A DNA stretch of 64,000 bases from Actinoplanes sp. M2I2. GTDB taxonomy: Bacteria; Actinomycetota; Actinomycetes; Mycobacteriales; Micromonosporaceae. The notes under the pieces are model-generated. The model was given only the letters and a program-made list of their open reading frames with translations. It was not told where the DNA came from and did no database searches. The translations under genes and the position numbers were made by a program. Positions 25,126 to 34,100 of this stretch are shown piece after piece (position 1 is the first letter of the stretch; the number at the start of each line of letters is the position of its first letter). The stretch covers positions 372,001-436,000 of the forward strand of contig NZ_JALPVJ010000004.1 of NCBI RefSeq assembly GCF_023544445.1. Direction: 5' to 3'.

Positions 25126-28100
25126 GCGTGCTGCCCAGCCCCGTCCCACACCCCCTCGAGTTCAGCCCGTTCGACGTTCCGGCCTGGGCCTACGAGGCGC
25201 TCGAGTGGGTCGTCGGCTTCGACTGGCCGGCCGGCAACGAGGTCGCCACCTGGGACGTCGCCGACCGCTGGTATCTGCTGGCCACCTCTTTGGCCGAGCC
25301 CAACGAGGCCGCCCTGTCGGCGGCCCACCGGTTCCTCTCCGGTTACGGCGGCGCGGGCATCACCGCGGAGGGTTTCGAGGACGCGTGGCGTCTGGTCGCG
25401 GGTGACGAGAACGCCCCGCTGCACGACCTGCTGCGGGTGTCCGACGAGCTGGGCAAACTCGTCGAAGGCTGCGGCGCCGACATCGAGGCGGCCAAGCTCG
25501 AGGCCTGGATCGAGATCGGCATCTTCCTCATCGAGCTGGTCGGCATGGCCGTCACCGTCGCGCTCACCCTGGGAGCGGCGTCCCCGGTGGCCGGCGGCCT
25601 GATCGTCGCGACCCGGCTCGCCATCCAGCAGATCTTCCGCCGCCTCGTCGAGCAGCTCGGCACCAAGGCGCTCAAGCAGACCGCCGGCCGCGCGGTCAAG
25701 CAGGTGACCAGCCGGGAAGGACTGCGGAACCTGGGCCGGAAGGCGCTCGACGAGGGCTTCGACGAGGCGCGCGAGGAGATCGCCACCAACGGCGGCATCC
25801 AGCTCTACCAGCAGTCGACCGGGCGCTCGGACGGATTCGACTTCGAAGACCTGGGCCGGACGGCGCTGGCCGGTTTCGCCGGGGGCGTCGCGTCGAGCGG
25901 TGCCCAGATCGGATCGAACGGTCACGGCGGACTCCTGCGCGGCGCCGGCGGCGAGGTCATGGCCGAATTCGGGGCAGCCGCCACGTACGGGGAACTGCCC
26001 GATGCGACGAGTATCGCGAAATCGGCCAGTTCGGGCGCCGCCGGGTCGGCTCTCCAGGGCATGCCGTCGGCGATCGATATCGGTCAGCTGCCGCAACTCG
26101 ACGGAACCCTTCCAACGGTCGCGGTGGGTGGGTCTTCGGCTTCCGGAAATACGACGGTAGGCGTCGAACTGATAGGCGGACCGGCAGCCGACGGTGGGCT
26201 GGGCGCGAATGCCACCCCGTCCACAAACGCAGGTGAGGGTTCATCACTCTCCACCACTGCTCCCGGGGATCCCCCTCCGGCTCACGCTCAGCCGGCGCCG
26301 GTTCAAGACGCGGCGTCCACCGCGAGTTCGTCGACCGCTCCTGAGGCCTCTGCTTCCTCTTCTCCGGAGCCCTCCACTGCTGCGCAGCCCGCCACTGCTT
26401 TGCCGGAGTCCTCCTCTACGCAGCCCTCTTCCTCAGCCGACTCCCCGTCAGCGGGCACCGCCTCACCGACCGCGGCGTCTTCGTCATCCGCACCGCCGCC
26501 GTCTTCTCCATCCGTACCGCCGGCGCAGTCCGCGCCGCCTTCTCCATCCGCGCCGCTGGACGGGTCGAGCACCCTGGCGACGGCCGGCTTGGCTGATCCG
26601 CTCACCGCCGCCTCGGTCACGTCATCCGCCCCGGTCATCTCCACTCCCCTCCCGGCTTCTGGTGATTCACTGCCTGGCCCCGGGACGCCTGCGGCCGCCG
26701 CGTTCAACCCCGCCGCGTCCAACCCCGCCGCGTTCAACCCCGCCGCCGCCGTGCCCCGGCACGCAGCCACCAACGCGGCCGCCCGCCACCGGCCGGCACG
26801 AAGGCGGACGGACCTCAACCCGGGCGACGACTCCCGTACCCGACCGGTCGACGCCCCCGGCTCCACACCTCCAGGCTCCCGGCGCAGCTCACTCTCCGAT
26901 CTGGAGCGCATCGCCGACGCCCTGGGCCCGCGCCCCCTCCCGCGCCGGCCGGCCCGCCGATACTCCGACCCCGCCGTCCCCGACACCACCGTCGCCGCGT
27001 CCACCCACGTTCCCCGCCACAGCTCGCCGCCGTCCCCCCAACCGGAGGTCCGCGACGAGCGGGCGTACTTCGGCTACGCCGCGCACGCCCGGCAGACCCA
27101 CGAACAGAACCGGCGGGACGAATACGCCGCCTACCTGACGTCGATCGCCGAGGACAACCGCGCCAAGGTCGTCGACCTGAGCCGCCGAGCCGACGAAGCC
27201 GCCCGGGCCGGTTTCACGCTGCGCGAGGCGCAGTACCGCCACCAGGCCCGCGAGCTCAGCGAGATCGTCATCGAGCTGGACGACCAGGTCACCCAGGTTC
27301 GATCGGGCGCACTGGCCCCCGACCGCGTGGAAGTGGACCCGCCCGAGTGGGCCCGCATCAACCGCGACGTCGGCAACCTCGCCCCCGGCGGCATCCGCAC
27401 CGGCGACAACTCGGCCCTCGACGGCTTCGCCGGCCGCCCCCCGATCGACCGCACCCGCCGCTACAACGTGGTCGGCGGCCTCCGCCCGCCGTTGGCCGTC
27501 CACCAGATCGACGTCGAGAACGCCGTCCCCCGCGACCACGACGGCAACGTCTCGCGCCTGGCCGACCCCCGCGAAGGCACCTGGTTCGGCCTGGCCAACG
27601 ACGGCGGCCCGGCCGCCGACCCGACGCGAGGCCTGAACTGCGTGGACGGCGTGCTGGCCCTGTTCGACACGTACATCCACGGCCGCCCCCGCGTGTCCGC
27701 CCCCAGAACGTTCGACGTCTACGCCCAAGGCGACCCCGACCGCCCCCTGGGCGGCGAGCTGGAAGGAATCCACCGCATCCGCCTGGCCACCGGCGGCGAC
27801 TTCCAGAACGTCTGCCCCTACCTCGGTGAAGCCGACCCGTCCCAGTCCAGGCCGGTCATGGACCAGGCCGTGCAGAACCTGACCAACCACCTGCTCAACA
27901 CCGGCCACGGCGCGTACGCCTTCCTGGTGACCGACCTGGAGGGCGGCGGAAGCCACTCCTGGGCGGCGCTCAACCAGAACGGAACCGTCCTCTTCGTAGA
28001 CCCCCAGATAGGCCGGATCTCCGAACACACCCCCCTGTACCGCCACCACGGCGTCCCCACCCCCATCAACGTCGTCTCCCTGGAAGCCCTGGTAGTCGAC

Positions 28101-28982
28101 GCGTCCGGCACCCCAGCCCCCCTCCCACACCACGGCCCCGGCCAGTGGTCCGCCACTCCAACCGGTGTTGATGATGGCAATCCTCGGCCGACTCATCAGC
28201 CGGCTTTCGAATCGTTGGCGACCGATCAGCAGGAGGCTCTACGTGCTGCTACCGCAGAGTCGCACCGGGTGGCCTCCCGTGTTGCGAGTGACCTTCACGC
28301 GGTGACGCGCGCCGTTGACCACCCGGCTCGGCTTGTGGACGAGGAACATAGGGTCAAATCAATCGAGAGCCTGAGCCGTAAGTACCTGGAGGCCTTCGAA
28401 ACGGAGAACGTTGCTCTCGACGAGTTCGTCGGACGAGTGAAGGACCGCGTTCGGTTCTCCGTAGAAGTACCCGAAACCGCCTACGGAACCACCGTGAACC
28501 AAGTAATGGCAAGGCTTCACGAGCTTGGGTACCGAAGGACCGGCACGGCGAATTTCTGGTCAGATCACAGCCGCCACAACGGGCTCAACGTCTGGCTCAT
28601 CGATCCCGGCGGCTTCCGTATCGAGATCCAATTCCCCACACCCCTGTCTCGGGCGGTGGGACGAGAGACTCACCAGAGCTACGAGACTTTGCGCCTCGGC
28701 CGCAACCCCGCTTATGCGCGAGTCAACGCTTTCCTCGAAATCCTGGCGATCAACAAGCGGTTCGACATCTACGCCCATCAGCCGCCTGACCTGTATGTAG
28801 TTTCCGACACCAAGACGAAGACGAGCACCATGGCCGCGTGGTTCCGAGCAGAGCCTGGAACCCTGATCCAGTACAAAAAGGACCTTCATGCGCGCGGCAT
28901 ATCATTCGAGAGCGAGTTGCGACGGCACGGCCTCACCTTTGACGACGTACCCGGCCTCGAAGAGATGGGCCTGACCGGATGA
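25122..28982 (+). CDS. Polymorphic toxin: glutamine-deamidase plus RelA/SpoT-like domains
   Basis: 1286 residues. Residues 1-130 form a WXG-type export domain ('WEVVGFDWPAGNEV'-like region), then a hydrophobic helix pair at 128-175. Residues 350-610 are a Ser/Ala/Pro-rich linker with 'FNPAA' repeats, followed by a coiled segment to ~740. Residues ~795-1005 match the papain-like toxin glutamine deamidase: Cys840 in 'RGLNCVDGVLALFDT', His945 in 'GSHSWAAL', Asp960 in 'VLFVDPQIGR'. Residues ~1040-1286 look like a RelA/SpoT-type pyrophosphokinase: 'HRVKSIESLSRKY' (R1077, K1079), 'VKDRVRF' (D1108) and 'FRIEIQF' (E1168). The G-loop Tyr seems replaced. Cell target and export route are inferred. Confidence 0.8.
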   Translation: MSVLPSPVPHPLEFSPFDVPAWAYEALEWVVGFDWPAGNEVATWDVADRWYLLATSLAEPNEAALSAAHRFLSGYGGAGITAEGFEDAWRLVAGDENAPLHDLLRVSDELGKLVEGCGADIEAAKLEAWIEIGIFLIELVGMAVTVALTLGAASPVAGGLIVATRLAIQQIFRRLVEQLGTKALKQTAGRAVKQVTSREGLRNLGRKALDEGFDEAREEIATNGGIQLYQQSTGRSDGFDFEDLGRTALAGFAGGVASSGAQIGSNGHGGLLRGAGGEVMAEFGAAATYGELPDATSIAKSASSGAAGSALQGMPSAIDIGQLPQLDGTLPTVAVGGSSASGNTTVGVELIGGPAADGGLGANATPSTNAGEGSSLSTTAPGDPPPAHAQPAPVQDAASTASSSTAPEASASSSPEPSTAAQPATALPESSSTQPSSSADSPSAGTASPTAASSSSAPPPSSPSVPPAQSAPPSPSAPLDGSSTLATAGLADPLTAASVTSSAPVISTPLPASGDSLPGPGTPAAAAFNPAASNPAAFNPAAAVPRHAATNAAARHRPARRRTDLNPGDDSRTRPVDAPGSTPPGSRRSSLSDLERIADALGPRPLPRRPARRYSDPAVPDTTVAASTHVPRHSSPPSPQPEVRDERAYFGYAAHARQTHEQNRRDEYAAYLTSIAEDNRAKVVDLSRRADEAARAGFTLREAQYRHQARELSEIVIELDDQVTQVRSGALAPDRVEVDPPEWARINRDVGNLAPGGIRTGDNSALDGFAGRPPIDRTRRYNVVGGLRPPLAVHQIDVENAVPRDHDGNVSRLADPREGTWFGLANDGGPAADPTRGLNCVDGVLALFDTYIHGRPRVSAPRTFDVYAQGDPDRPLGGELEGIHRIRLATGGDFQNVCPYLGEADPSQSRPVMDQAVQNLTNHLLNTGHGAYAFLVTDLEGGGSHSWAALNQNGTVLFVDPQIGRISEHTPLYRHHGVPTPINVVSLEALVVDASGTPAPLPHHGPGQWSATPTGVDDGNPRPTHQPAFESLATDQQEALRAATAESHRVASRVASDLHAVTRAVDHPARLVDEEHRVKSIESLSRKYLEAFETENVALDEFVGRVKDRVRFSVEVPETAYGTTVNQVMARLHELGYRRTGTANFWSDHSRHNGLNVWLIDPGGFRIEIQFPTPLSRAVGRETHQSYETLRLGRNPAYARVNAFLEILAINKRFDIYAHQPPDLYVVSDTKTKTSTMAAWFRAEPGTLIQYKKDLHARGISFESELRRHGLTFDDVPGLEEMGLTG

Positions 28983-29308
28983 CAGAGAACTTCGCCTACA
29001 AAGCGATCTTGAGAAGTGATGACCGCTCGACCATTACGAGCTTGGTCGCATATCAGCCCGGCGATCAAGCACTTCGTGCCGTCCTCTGGAGTGTTCCGCG
29101 CCAACAGTGGATCTACGCGCCCAACATTGCCGCGCCCATCCTCTACGACGATCAGGAGCAAGACCGGGGCCGCCCAGTCGATCGCCGGACAGCCGAGCAG
29201 ATCTCTCGCGAGATTCTCCACACCGCGCTACCCACTGAGGCCGCCTTGTCGGAATTGTCCGATGAGGGCGAACGCAACGGCTGGGACTACGGGCCTCCTC
29301 GATCGTGA
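28979..29308 (+). CDS. Candidate cognate immunity protein
   Basis: 109 residues, acidic, soluble, with no family I recognise. It begins at an ATG that overlaps the toxin stop (ATGA), the usual position for an immunity gene, and shares the lower-GC, mixed codon use of the toxin's C-terminal domain. Visible segments are a beta-rich first half ('AYKAILRSDDRSTITSLVAYQPG', residues 6-28, then 'AVLWSVPRQQWIYAP') and a helical second half ('RTAEQISREILHTALPTEAAL'). Function is inferred from position; an RNA- or nucleotide-hydrolase type antitoxin is not evident. It ends four bases from the dnaB stop on the other strand. Confidence 0.65.
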   Translation: MTENFAYKAILRSDDRSTITSLVAYQPGDQALRAVLWSVPRQQWIYAPNIAAPILYDDQEQDRGRPVDRRTAEQISREILHTALPTEAALSELSDEGERNGWDYGPPRS

Positions 29309-29312
29309 GTTG

Positions 29313-30731
29313 TCAGACGATCGCCATGTCGACGAAGCGGGACAGGTGGAGCTGGGCCGCGACGGTCACCGTGTCGGTGGGGCCGTTTCGGTGCTTGGCG
29401 ATGATGAAGTCGGCCTCGCCCGCACGGGGCGACTCCTTGTCGTAGTAGTCGTCGCGGTGGAGCAGGATGACCACGTCGGCGTCCTGCTCGATCGAGCCGG
29501 ACTCACGCAGGTCGGACAGTTGCGGCCGCTTGTCGGTGCGCTGCTCGGGACCACGGTTCAGCTGGGACACGGCGATCACGGGGCACTCGATCTCCTTGGC
29601 CAGCAGCTTGAGACCACGGGACAGCTCGGAGACTTCCTGCTGGCGGCTCTCGGTCTTTTTCGGCGAGGACATCAGCTGGAGATAGTCGATCACCAGCAGC
29701 TTGAGGTTGTGCCGCTGCTTGAGCCGGCGCGCCTTGGCCCGGATCTCCATGAGGTTCATGTTGGGCGTGTCGTCGACGAAGATCGGAGCCTCGCTGATCT
29801 CGCCCATGCGCCGGGCCAGCTTGCTCCAGTCGTCGTCGGTGAGCTGGCCGGAACGCAGCACATGCAGGGGCACCCGGGCCTCGGCGGAGAGCAGACGCAT
29901 GACCATCTCGATCTTGCTCATTTCGAGCGAGAAGATCGCGCTGGCGCAATTGGCGCGGATGGCCGCGTTGCGGGCGAAGTCCATGCTGACCGTCGACTTA
30001 CCGAGACCGGGACGCCCGGCCACGATGATCAGCTGGCCGGCGTGCAGGCCGTTGAGCAGGCGGTCGAGGTCGGAGAAGCCGGTCGGCACGCCGGTCATCA
30101 TGCCGCCGTTGGCGCCGACCGCCTCGATCTCGTCGAGGGTGGGCTGCAGCATGTCACCCAGGGCGGCGAAGTCTTCGCTCACCCTTTTCTCGGTGACGTC
30201 GTAGATGGCCTGCTGGGCGAGGTCGACGATGTCGTCGACGTCACGCCCGCCGTTGCCGTTGGCCCCGTAGCCGAGCTGGACGATCTTGGTGCCGGCCTCG
30301 ACGAGACGGCGGAGGATGGCCCGCTCGCTGACGATCCGGGCGTAGTAGGAGGCGTTGGCCGCGGTCGGCACGCTCTCGATCAGGGTGTGCAGATAGGGCA
30401 CACCACCGATGCGTTGCAGATCACCCGAGTCGGCGAGGGCGGCGGCGACGGTCAGCGCGTCGGCCGGCTCCCCTCGCCCGTACAGATCGAGGACGACGTC
30501 GTAGATCGTGCCGTGTACCGGCCGGTAGAAGTCGTGCGTCTTGAGAATCTCGACGACGTCGGCGATCGCGTCCTTGGACAGCAGCATGCCGCCCAGGACG
30601 CCCTGCTCAGCCGCGACGTCCTGCGGAGGGGACTTGTCGAAGGAGCCGCCACCCGACGGCCCACCGCCCCCGCCACCCGACGGCCCGCCGCCGGGCTTGG
30701 CCGGTGGCCGTGTCTCATCGGTGATCGACAC
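29313..30731 (-). CDS. dnaB: Replicative DNA helicase DnaB
   Basis: 472 residues, the normal length, with no intein. A Gly/Pro-rich N-terminal tail of ~30 residues precedes the helical N-terminal domain ('AAEQGVLGGMLLSKDAIADVVE'-type start, residues 38-60). The RecA-like domain has Walker A 'GRPGLGKSTVSMDFARNAA', 'FSLEMSKIEMVMRLLSAEA', 'VDDTPNMNLMEIRAKARRLK', 'VIDYLQLM' and the arginine finger region 'EQRTDKRPQLSDLRESGSIE'. DnaB unwinds DNA at the replication fork. GTG at 30731 follows AGGAGGT by three bases. It is separated from the rplI cluster by a large insert gene on the other strand. Confidence 0.97.
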   Translation of the reverse strand: MSITDETRPPAKPGGGPSGGGGGGPSGGGSFDKSPPQDVAAEQGVLGGMLLSKDAIADVVEILKTHDFYRPVHGTIYDVVLDLYGRGEPADALTVAAALADSGDLQRIGGVPYLHTLIESVPTAANASYYARIVSERAILRRLVEAGTKIVQLGYGANGNGGRDVDDIVDLAQQAIYDVTEKRVSEDFAALGDMLQPTLDEIEAVGANGGMMTGVPTGFSDLDRLLNGLHAGQLIIVAGRPGLGKSTVSMDFARNAAIRANCASAIFSLEMSKIEMVMRLLSAEARVPLHVLRSGQLTDDDWSKLARRMGEISEAPIFVDDTPNMNLMEIRAKARRLKQRHNLKLLVIDYLQLMSSPKKTESRQQEVSELSRGLKLLAKEIECPVIAVSQLNRGPEQRTDKRPQLSDLRESGSIEQDADVVILLHRDDYYDKESPRAGEADFIIAKHRNGPTDTVTVAAQLHLSRFVDMAIV

Positions 30732-31128
30732 CGGACCTCCTCAGTTCGCCGTCCGTGCACCCTGATCAAACAGCTCGGGTATGACACTTTCGGCTGATCC
30801 CCGCCATGATCAGGAAAAACTCCGGATCAAGCCCCGCGCCTGCGGCGGCCCCACTGTACGAACCCGGCCCCGACCTGCCCAACCGCACCGGTGGACGAGC
30901 CTCGGGACAACCTGTGGACATCTAGCCCCAGCCTGTGGGCAGCCCTGTGCACAGCCTGTGTAAAACTCCTGGGGACGGTGTTCGCAGTGCCTTCTCCAGC
31001 AGGCAATACGCCGTCCCCACCTGTGGAGGACAGAAAAAGTCCTGCACAAGTGCGAAAAGCCGCCTCGCGTGAGCAAGCCGTCGCGCGGAGGCGTTGCGGT
31101 TCCGACGCGCGGAAGGCACGCTTTTCAC
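30732..31128. other. 397-bp intergenic region with clustered CCTGTG motifs
   Basis: Divergent promoter region of dnaB and a giant membrane-protein gene. CCTGTG occurs at 30911, 30932, 30944, 30955 and 31020; the first four are 21, 12 and 11 bp apart, roughly helical spacing. The first continues as CCTGTGGACA, eight of nine bases of an inverted DnaA box, and the others match at about seven of nine. The complement GTCCACAGG recurs in other gaps of this window. No gene is supported here; the small minus-strand frame at 30810-31076 is Cys/Arg-rich noise. Confidence 0.4.
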
Positions 31129-34100
31129 GTGGACCAACGGGAGTGGGACTACGGCGCCCGCATGTCGCGAGAGCGACAAGCCGCCGAGCCTTGGACTCCC
31201 CGCGCCTCCGAGGTGCCCGATTTAGCCGAGTCTGATCAGAAATGGTCATCTCTGACCGACACGGGGAGCCTGCAGCCCAGCGACGAGGCGCTCGACTGGC
31301 AACGCCGGGCCGACGCGTGGGCTCAGCAGGCCGAGTCCGACCCGCACCAGTCCGTCGAGCCGGCCAACCGCTGGTCCGACGCGGCCGCCACCGGCCGCCC
31401 CACGTTCCCGGCCGACGGCGTCGGCTGGCGCACCGAGACGGCCGAGTGGCGCGCGACCGGCGCCCGCTGGCGGCAGACCACCGAGTGGCGCTCCACCACC
31501 GGCACGCACGTCTGGCGCTCGACCACCGAGGCCTGGCAGACCGACGGCAACAAGTCGTATCCGGCCGTCGCCGAGACCCCGATGGCCCAGCCGGCGATCT
31601 CGGACACCGCCTGGTCGGACGATGCGAGCTCCGACGCCCGCCCGTCCTGGCAGCAATACGCCGACCCGTCGGCCGAGCCCGAGACGCCGAGCCGGCATCA
31701 GCGCGACCGGCCCGGGTCGCCCGGCGAGTCGACCGTCCCGAGCTGGCAGCAGCCCTCCCCGCGGACCCCCGTGGAGAGCTCCCCGTCCTGGCAACAAGGG
31801 GTCGAGCAGCCGTCGTGGAACTCTCGTCCGTCCTGGCAGCGGGACGCGATCGAGGGTTCCGCGACCTGGACCGACCTGACCGATCAGCGTTCGGCCGCCC
31901 CGACCGGCGCCGCCACGTGGCTGCCCGACGATCAGCGGGACGACGGCCGTCACCTGGTGCGCGAGGACGACCGCGCCGCCTGGCGACGCGACCCGGCCGG
32001 CGGGTCACCCTCGGTGGGGCGCCGTCGCGCTCCCGAGCCCGGTTCCCCTCCTTCCGGCGGTACGGGTTGGTCGAGCGCCCGTCCCGAGGCGGAGACCGGG
32101 GAGAACACCGACAGCTGGGCCCGCCACACCGACACGGGCGGCATTCAGCTGTACGGCGACACACCCGCCGCGTCCTCCTGGGGCACGGGCACCGGGTTCG
32201 GTTCCCGCAACGTCAACCGGCGCGATGAGGGCCGCCGCCAGGCCCCCTCCGCGTACGGCGAGTCGCCCGGCTACGAGATCCCGCCCGCGGCGCCGTACGA
32301 GCCACCGCCGCGCCAGCCCCGCCGTGACGACACTTCCGCTGCCCGGGCCCTCCCGGCCGGCGACTACGACGAGACACCGCGCCGTCGTTACGCCCCCGAG
32401 GACGAGCAGCCGCGGTACGCCGACGAGGCGCCGGGCGGCCGCTCCCGTCGCGGTCACCGTTACGCCGACGAGCCCGACACTTCGCGTCGCGCCGACACCG
32501 GTTCCTTCTCGCCGCCCGAGCCGCGCTCCCCCCGCCGGGCCCGGGCCGAGTCCGACGAGACCGCCACGTTCAGCGCCGTCCCGATGCCGGCCCCGCCCCC
32601 GTCGTCCGCCCAGCGCAGCGCCATCCCGATGCCGGCCCCGCCGCCGTCGTCCGCCCAGCGCAGCGCCGTCCCCATGCCGGCCCCACCGCCGTCGTCCGCC
32701 CAGCGCAGCGCCGTGCCCATGCCGGCCCCACCGCCGTCGTCGGCGCCCCGCAGCGCGGTCCCGATGCCGACGTCGTCCGCGCCACGCGGCGGTTCGTCGA
32801 AGGGCCGCGCGAAATACAACGCCGGTGGCGCCGACTGGCGTGAGCAGACCGGCTCGTGGGAGGCGGAGCCCGACACGAGCAGCTGGGTCCGCGACCCCGA
32901 CACCGGCCAGTGGAGCCGTTCCGAGGACGACCCGCGCATCCTGGCCTGGCGGCGTGAGGCCGCCCGTCGCGAGGCGATGGGCGAGGGCCCGCAAGCCTTG
33001 CTTCCCCCGCCGGGCGAGGGTGAGGCGTATCCGTCGGCGGAGCAGCCGTCCACCGGCTGGCGCAACACGGCGCCACCACAGCTGCCGCCGGGGCCGACGC
33101 CGCGCAGCGCGAATCCGTATGGCGAGAGCACGTCTCCCACCAGCTCCGTGCCCGGTCGCGGCCCGTACGACCAGCCTCGCGGCTACGCCCCCACGAGCTC
33201 GGTGCCGTACAGCGACCCCTACGGCGCCGCGCCGACCAGTGCGGTGCCCGAGCGGGACCCCTACGGCGAGCCCACGAGCTACGGCGGCGCGCCCACCAGT
33301 GCCCTTCCCGACGGCCGGCCCCGTGGCTACGGCGACCAGTACGGGGATCCGCGCGGCTACGGCGCCACGCCGACCAGCTCCGGCCGGGTTCCGTACGACG
33401 AGCCGCGCGACTACGGCAGTGCCCCCGCCAGCGCGGTTCCCGGCCGCGACCGGTACGACCAACCCCGCGGCTACGGCGCCGCACCCACCGGCCCGGTTCC
33501 CGGCCGCGACGCGTACGACGAACCGCGCGGCTACAGCGCCGGGCCCACAAGCTCGATGCCGGCCCGCGACCCCTACGGCGTCGCGCCCACCAGCTCGATC
33601 CCGGGCCGCGAGCCTTACGACCCGTCCCGGGCCGACGGTGGCTACGGTGCCGCGCCGACGAGCTCGGTTCCCGGCCGCGGTTCGTACGATCAGCCTCGCG
33701 GCTATGGCAGCACGCCCACCAGTTCGGGTCCCGGCCGCGCCCCGTATGACGACGACAGCGCCCCGACGGGTGTGCTGCCGCGCCGCGACTATCGGGACGA
33801 CCCCCGCAACGCCCCACGCAGCGGATCGGCCTACGGCGGCGCCCCGTACGGTGGTCAGCCCGCCCTGCCGAGCGCACCGCGCAGCGCCCCCGGCTACGGC
33901 AGCTCGGACGCCGCGCCGACCGGCGGTCCGCTCGGCTACTCCGGACCGGGTCCGGTCAGCGCTCCCCGTGGCCCGTCAGGCTATTCCGGCGCGGCTTCGA
34001 CGCCGGTCAGCTCGGCCCCGACCGACAGTCCGCGCTACTCGAGCTCGGCGCCGGCCGGCGGCCCGCAGTACACCTCACCGGAGGAGCCACCGCGGTCCGG

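Noticed and set aside
26194..27138. Arg/Pro-rich frame inside the toxin linker
   Set aside because: Frame-shifted reading of the Ser/Pro/Ala linker; no ribosome site.
23059..29308. Integrated prophage or genomic island around the toxin locus
   Set aside because: No integrase, attachment repeats, tRNA target or phage structural genes; only the toxin tip and immunity gene differ in composition.
29313..30731. Intein in DnaB
   Set aside because: Length and continuous motifs are those of an uninterrupted helicase.
29016..30797. 593-codon plus-strand open frame opposite dnaB
   Set aside because: Antisense shadow of a certain gene.
31122..31136. Second parS site (TTTTCACGTGGACCA)
   Set aside because: At least three mismatches to the consensus, including the right half-site; probably chance.
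32572..32790. Possible CRISPR array
   Set aside because: Units are contiguous 45-bp in-frame coding repeats with no spacers and no cas genes nearby.
32005..33462. 485-codon minus-strand frame within the repeat protein gene
   Set aside because: Only Arg/Gly/Val/Ala; repeats create the open frame.
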